A stretch of DNA of 8,249 nt, from NCBI GenBank assembly GCA_946482165.1, contig CAMLQS010000226.1:1-8249 (forward strand), in the 5' to 3' direction. A model generated the notes under the pieces. The model was given only the letters and a program-made list of their open reading frames with translations, had not been told where the DNA came from and did no database searches. Shown here piece after piece: positions 5,767 through 8,249 of the stretch (its first letter is position 1; each line of letters begins with the position of its first letter). Source of the DNA: an uncultured Verrucomicrobiota bacterium. GTDB taxonomy: Bacteria; Verrucomicrobiota; Verrucomicrobiae; Opitutales; Opitutaceae. The translations under genes and the position numbers were made by a program.

Positions 5767-7443
5767 ATGCCCTTTCGCCCCTTCTCCCCCTTCACCCTCA
5801 TGTCCATTCCGCTATCCGCCCTTTTGCTTGAGACCCCCGTTCGCGGCGCCGCCGAACCCTCCTCCGCGCCCGTCGCGCCGTGGGTGGCGGACCGGGGGGA
5901 TGGCAGCTATCGCAACCCGGTGCTGCACGCCGACTATTCCGATCCGGACGTGGTGCGGGCGGGCGAGGACTACTGGATGACCTCGTCGAGTTTCAATCAC
6001 GCGCCCGGTCTGCCGATCCTGCATTCGCGGGATCTGGTGAATTGGACCTTGGTCAACCACGCCCTTCCGGCCCCGGTTCCGGTCGAACATTTCAAGACGC
6101 CGCGCCACGGGGAGGGCGTATGGGCGCCGTCGATACGGCGCCACGCGGGCAGGTTTTGGATCTTTTATCCCGATCCCGATTTCGGCATTTACGTCGTCAC
6201 GGCCGCGGATCCGCGCGGGAAATGGAGCGAGCCCTTTCTCCTGAAGGGCGGACGCGGGCTGATCGATCCGTCCCCCTTGTGGGACGAAGACGGGCGCGCC
6301 TGGCTGGTTCATGGCTGGGCAAAGAGCCGCTCCGGTATCAACAATCGCCTTACGCTGCACGAGATGAAGCCGGACGGCACCGGCCTGCTGGACGAGGGTA
6401 TGGTCGTGATCGACGCGGACAAGATGCCCGGCTGGCGCACGCTCGAGGGACCTAAATTCTACAAACGCGACGGGTATTACTACATCTTCGCGCCCGCCGG
6501 CGGCGTCGCCGAAGGCTACCAGGCGGTGTTTCGTGCGCGCGACATCCGCGGGCCCTACGAGAACCGCGTCGTGCTCGAACAGGGCGCGACGCCGGTGAAC
6601 GGCCCGCACCAAGGCGCCTGGGTGGACACGCCTTCGGGGCAGCACTGGTTCTTCCATTTTCAAGAGCTGCCCGCGCACGGGCGCGTCGTGCATCTGCAGC
6701 CCATGCGCTGGCGCGCCGACGGCTGGCCGGTGATGGGCGTCGACGCGAACGACGACGGCACGGGCGAGCCGGTGCTCGTGCATGCGAAGCCGGATCTGGC
6801 CTCGCAGGCCGTGGCCGCGCCGGCGACGAGCGACGATTTTGCCGGCGGTCGTCCCGGGTTGCAGTGGCAATGGCAGGGCAACCCCGAGTCGGACTGGGTG
6901 CTGCGCGGCGAAGCGGACCGGCGCGGGCTGCAGTTGCGCGCGGTGCCGGCGCCCGCCGCCGATTCCCTGTGGATGGCGGCGAATCTTCTGATGCAGAAGT
7001 TCCCGGCTCCGGGCTTCACGGCCGAAACGACGTTGAGCTTGAAGAACCCGGAGACCGCCGGGCGCCGCGCGGGCCTCGTTGTATTTGGTTACGACTACGG
7101 TTGGATCGGTCTCCGCGAAACCGCCGATGGCGGCCAGGAGCTCGTGCAGGTGCTCTGCGAGCGGGCCGACAAGGGCGGTGTCGAGAAGATCGTGGCTTCC
7201 GTGTCCTGGCCGAGCGGGCAGCCGGTCGCCTTGCGCGTGAACGTGGAGACGGATCTCTCCTGTCGCTTCTTTTTCCGCTCGGCCGAGACCGGCGGCTCCG
7301 CGCCCTTCGCCGCGTTGGGCAAGCCGTTCACCGCAAGCTCAAGCCGTTGGGTAGGCGCCAAGGTGGGCCTTTTCTGTTCCGCCGCGCCCGGCTTGAAGGA
7401 CGAAGGCCACGCCGAGTTCGGTCCGTTCGCGGTCGGGCGGTGA
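5767..7443 (+). CDS. GH43 glycosidase with C-terminal beta-sandwich domain
   Basis: A 558-residue, two-domain protein. Residues about 45-345 form a five-bladed GH43 propeller. YRNPVLHADYSDPDVVR carries the general base Asp59, LIDPSPLWDEDG the pKa-modulating Asp167, and TLEGPKFYKRDGYYYIF the general acid Glu227. These are the three expected family residues, so an active inverting enzyme is likely. Residues about 355-556, from SDDFAGG onward, resemble the concanavalin-like C-terminal domain (GH43_C2 type) found in beta-xylosidase/alpha-arabinofuranosidase GH43 proteins. In a pectin locus the likely targets are arabinose, galactose or xylose units on rhamnogalacturonan side chains; exact specificity cannot be read off. 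The N-terminus is only a weak signal peptide, with a short hydrophobic run at residues 11-21 and a possible cleavage at RGA-AE. A start at Met12 (5800) is possible, but 5767 fits the 2-base spacing to the esterase. It is the last gene of the operon, and no strong rightward terminator follows. Confidence 0.92.
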   Translation: MPFRPFSPFTLMSIPLSALLLETPVRGAAEPSSAPVAPWVADRGDGSYRNPVLHADYSDPDVVRAGEDYWMTSSSFNHAPGLPILHSRDLVNWTLVNHALPAPVPVEHFKTPRHGEGVWAPSIRRHAGRFWIFYPDPDFGIYVVTAADPRGKWSEPFLLKGGRGLIDPSPLWDEDGRAWLVHGWAKSRSGINNRLTLHEMKPDGTGLLDEGMVVIDADKMPGWRTLEGPKFYKRDGYYYIFAPAGGVAEGYQAVFRARDIRGPYENRVVLEQGATPVNGPHQGAWVDTPSGQHWFFHFQELPAHGRVVHLQPMRWRADGWPVMGVDANDDGTGEPVLVHAKPDLASQAVAAPATSDDFAGGRPGLQWQWQGNPESDWVLRGEADRRGLQLRAVPAPAADSLWMAANLLMQKFPAPGFTAETTLSLKNPETAGRRAGLVVFGYDYGWIGLRETADGGQELVQVLCERADKGGVEKIVASVSWPSGQPVALRVNVETDLSCRFFFRSAETGGSAPFAALGKPFTASSSRWVGAKVGLFCSAAPGLKDEGHAEFGPFAVGR

Positions 7444-7506
7444 TCGGAGGGAAGATGGGGCGTGAAGTTTCCTAGCTAGGGGCGCGAGCGCGAGGCGTGC
7501 CGTCGG

Positions 7507-7554
7507 AGGGGATCCACCCCTTAGGTTGACCGCGGCCGGCCCAGCGGTCCGGCC
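7507..7554. repeat. Two GC-rich stem-loops, possible interspersed palindromic element
   Basis: Just past the GH43 stop are AGGGG-ATCCA-CCCCT (7507-7521) and a 21-base stem-loop at 7534-7554 with 9-bp arms and one mismatch around an AGC loop. The second is followed by CTACCC. In leftward reading this gives a GGTAGGG lead-in, then the stem-loop. Non-coding intergenic position and stem-loop structure are typical of REP-like elements. A role as a weak terminator or mRNA-stabilising end for the transporter-esterase-GH43 transcript is also possible, although there is no T-run. Copy number in the genome is unknown, so the repeat label is provisional. Confidence 0.35.
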
Positions 7555-7581
7555 CTACCCGAGATCCATCACGGTCCCTCG

Positions 7582-7612
7582 AATCGAATGTTCGTATTAC
7601 GAACATTCGATT
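7582..7612. repeat. Perfect 31-bp palindrome
   Basis: AATCGAATGTTCGTA (7582-7596), a single central T (7597), then TACGAACATTCGATT (7598-7612). All 15 positions pair, in an AT-richer island inside GC-rich DNA. It lies 139 bases after the GH43 stop and about 110 bases past the stop of the leftward transporter, which means it sits between the 3' ends of convergent genes. Neither side has a T-run, so it is not a standard terminator. It could be a protein-binding site, a cruciform, a recombination or insertion site, or a remnant of a small mobile repeat. The symmetry is read directly from the sequence; any function is unknown. Confidence 0.85.
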
Positions 7613-7664
7613 GGCGGGCGGCGGGGATGTCTTGGAGACGGGTCGGGTGGCGAGGGCTGGGCGC

Positions 7665-7694
7665 AAAAAAGCCGGGAGCGTGGCGGCTCCCGGC
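7665..7694 (-). terminator. Rho-independent terminator of the right-hand transporter gene
   Basis: Perfect 9-bp stem GCCGGGAGC (7671-7679) and GCTCCCGGC (7686-7694) with a six-base loop. On the plus strand the stem is preceded by AAAAAA (7665-7670), which in leftward transcription becomes six U residues directly after the hairpin. It begins 27 bases beyond the stop of the leftward transporter. The other flank (GAAAAG) has no T-run, so it should act in one direction only. Confidence 0.9.
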
Positions 7695-7721
7695 GAAAAG
7701 CGAACGCGCGTGGCGCCCGGA

Positions 7722-8249
7722 TCAGGCGGACTTGATCTCCACGGTCGCGAGCTTGGGGGAGAGGATCTGCAGGATGAGGAGCGCGAGGAGGTAGGCGCTG
7801 CCTGCGATCACGAAGAGGGGGACGTAGCCGCCGGTGTTGATGATGGATCCCACTTTGGCGGCGAGGAGCGCGCCGCCGAGGCCGCCGGCGAGGCCGCCGA
7901 TGCCGACCACACTGCCGACGGCGCGGCGCGGGAATTGGTCGGCCACGGTGGTGAAGAGGTTGGCGCTCCACCCTTGGTGAGCGGCGGTGGCCAGGGCGAT
8001 CAACGCGATCGCGACGTAGATGTTGCTCGTGATGGAGGCGAAGACGATGGGCACCACGCAGCATGCGCAGATGAGCATCGTGACCTTGCGGGCTTTGTTC
8101 ACCGACCAGCCCATGCCGATGAACTTGGTGGCGAGCCAGCCGAAGAAGACGCTGCCGCCGTCGGAGACGAGATAGATGACGAGGAAGGGAAGGCCGACCT
8201 GCTTGAGGTCGAGCTTCTCGGTGAAGGCCTTGTTGTCGTTGAAGAAGGT
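7722..8249 (-). CDS. Second ExuT-like MFS transporter, C-terminal half (cut by right window edge)
   Basis: Leftward frame open from the right edge to a TGA at 7722-7724, giving 175 residues of a C-terminal half. An internal ATG at 8114 is not the start, because family-like sequence continues upstream of it: FLVIYLVSDGGSVFFGWLATKF, the start of the second six-helix bundle. Next come NKARK, then five or so hydrophobic segments with AHQGWSANLF, a GSVVGIGGLAGGLGGALLAA glycine-rich helix and YLLALLILQILSP. These motifs align with the transporter at 3478-4863, so the two are paralogues of the same ACS/hexuronate-type subfamily. The short polar tail is LATVEIKSA. Likely role: inner-membrane uptake of galacturonate or another sugar acid. 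The substrate-site and coupling residues of the N-half are outside the window. It is transcribed towards the rightward operon and ends at the terminator at 7665-7694. What lies upstream of it cannot be seen. Confidence 0.88.
   Translation of the reverse strand, partial: TFFNDNKAFTEKLDLKQVGLPFLVIYLVSDGGSVFFGWLATKFIGMGWSVNKARKVTMLICACCVVPIVFASITSNIYVAIALIALATAAHQGWSANLFTTVADQFPRRAVGSVVGIGGLAGGLGGALLAAKVGSIINTGGYVPLFVIAGSAYLLALLILQILSPKLATVEIKSA

Noticed and set aside
5812..6870. Leftward open frame (352 residues) opposite the GH43 gene
   Set aside because: Antisense shadow of a GH43 gene with its full catalytic triad; no recognisable protein.
7590..7606. LexA/SOS-type box within the 31-bp palindrome (TGTTC...GAACA)
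   Set aside because: The half-sites are 7 bases apart, not the 4 I recall for TGTTC/GAACA-type LexA boxes, and no SOS gene or promoter is adjacent.

Overview
The window is GC-rich throughout (roughly two thirds G+C by eye) and reads as part of a pectin/polygalacturonan-utilisation locus. It contains three tandem glycoside hydrolase family 28 (GH28) genes, two ExuT-like transporters of the ACS branch of the major facilitator superfamily (MFS), a secreted alpha/beta-hydrolase esterase and a GH43 glycosidase. No SusC/SusD-type genes are visible. None of the six visible start codons has a Shine-Dalgarno sequence. This combination suggests a verrucomicrobial plant-polysaccharide degrader, possibly Opitutaceae. 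That placement rests on gene content and style, not on a marker gene.

Layout. Positions 1-3098 hold a leftward operon of three GH28 genes. In transcription order these are 1824-3098, 355-1803 and a third cut by the left window edge (1-329), with gaps of 20 and 25 bases. A 379-base divergent intergenic region (3099-3477) follows. It contains a 10-bp-arm inverted repeat at 3197-3229, and a possible -10 box plus a perfect GGTGTTT/AAACACC operator-like repeat just before the transporter. A rightward operon (3478-7443) encodes an MFS sugar-acid transporter, an esterase and a GH43 enzyme, with gaps of 7 and 2 bases. A 278-base convergent spacer (7444-7721) holds two GC-rich stem-loops, a perfect 31-bp palindrome and a leftward Rho-independent terminator. 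The terminator serves a second ExuT-like transporter (7722-8249, leftward), whose start lies beyond the right edge.

How the genes may work together. The exported GH28 enzymes would cut homogalacturonan or rhamnogalacturonan. The exported esterase would remove ester substituents that block cleavage, and the GH43 enzyme would trim arabinose- or xylose-containing side chains. The MFS proteins would import the resulting galacturonate or other sugar acids. The shared divergent region implies joint control by a regulator encoded outside the window.

The most interesting items are the 31-bp palindrome in a place where no promoter is expected, the operator-like repeat at the predicted transcription start, the transporter's replaced coupling residues (His and Gln where relatives carry Asp and Glu), and an unclassified esterase in a pectin operon.
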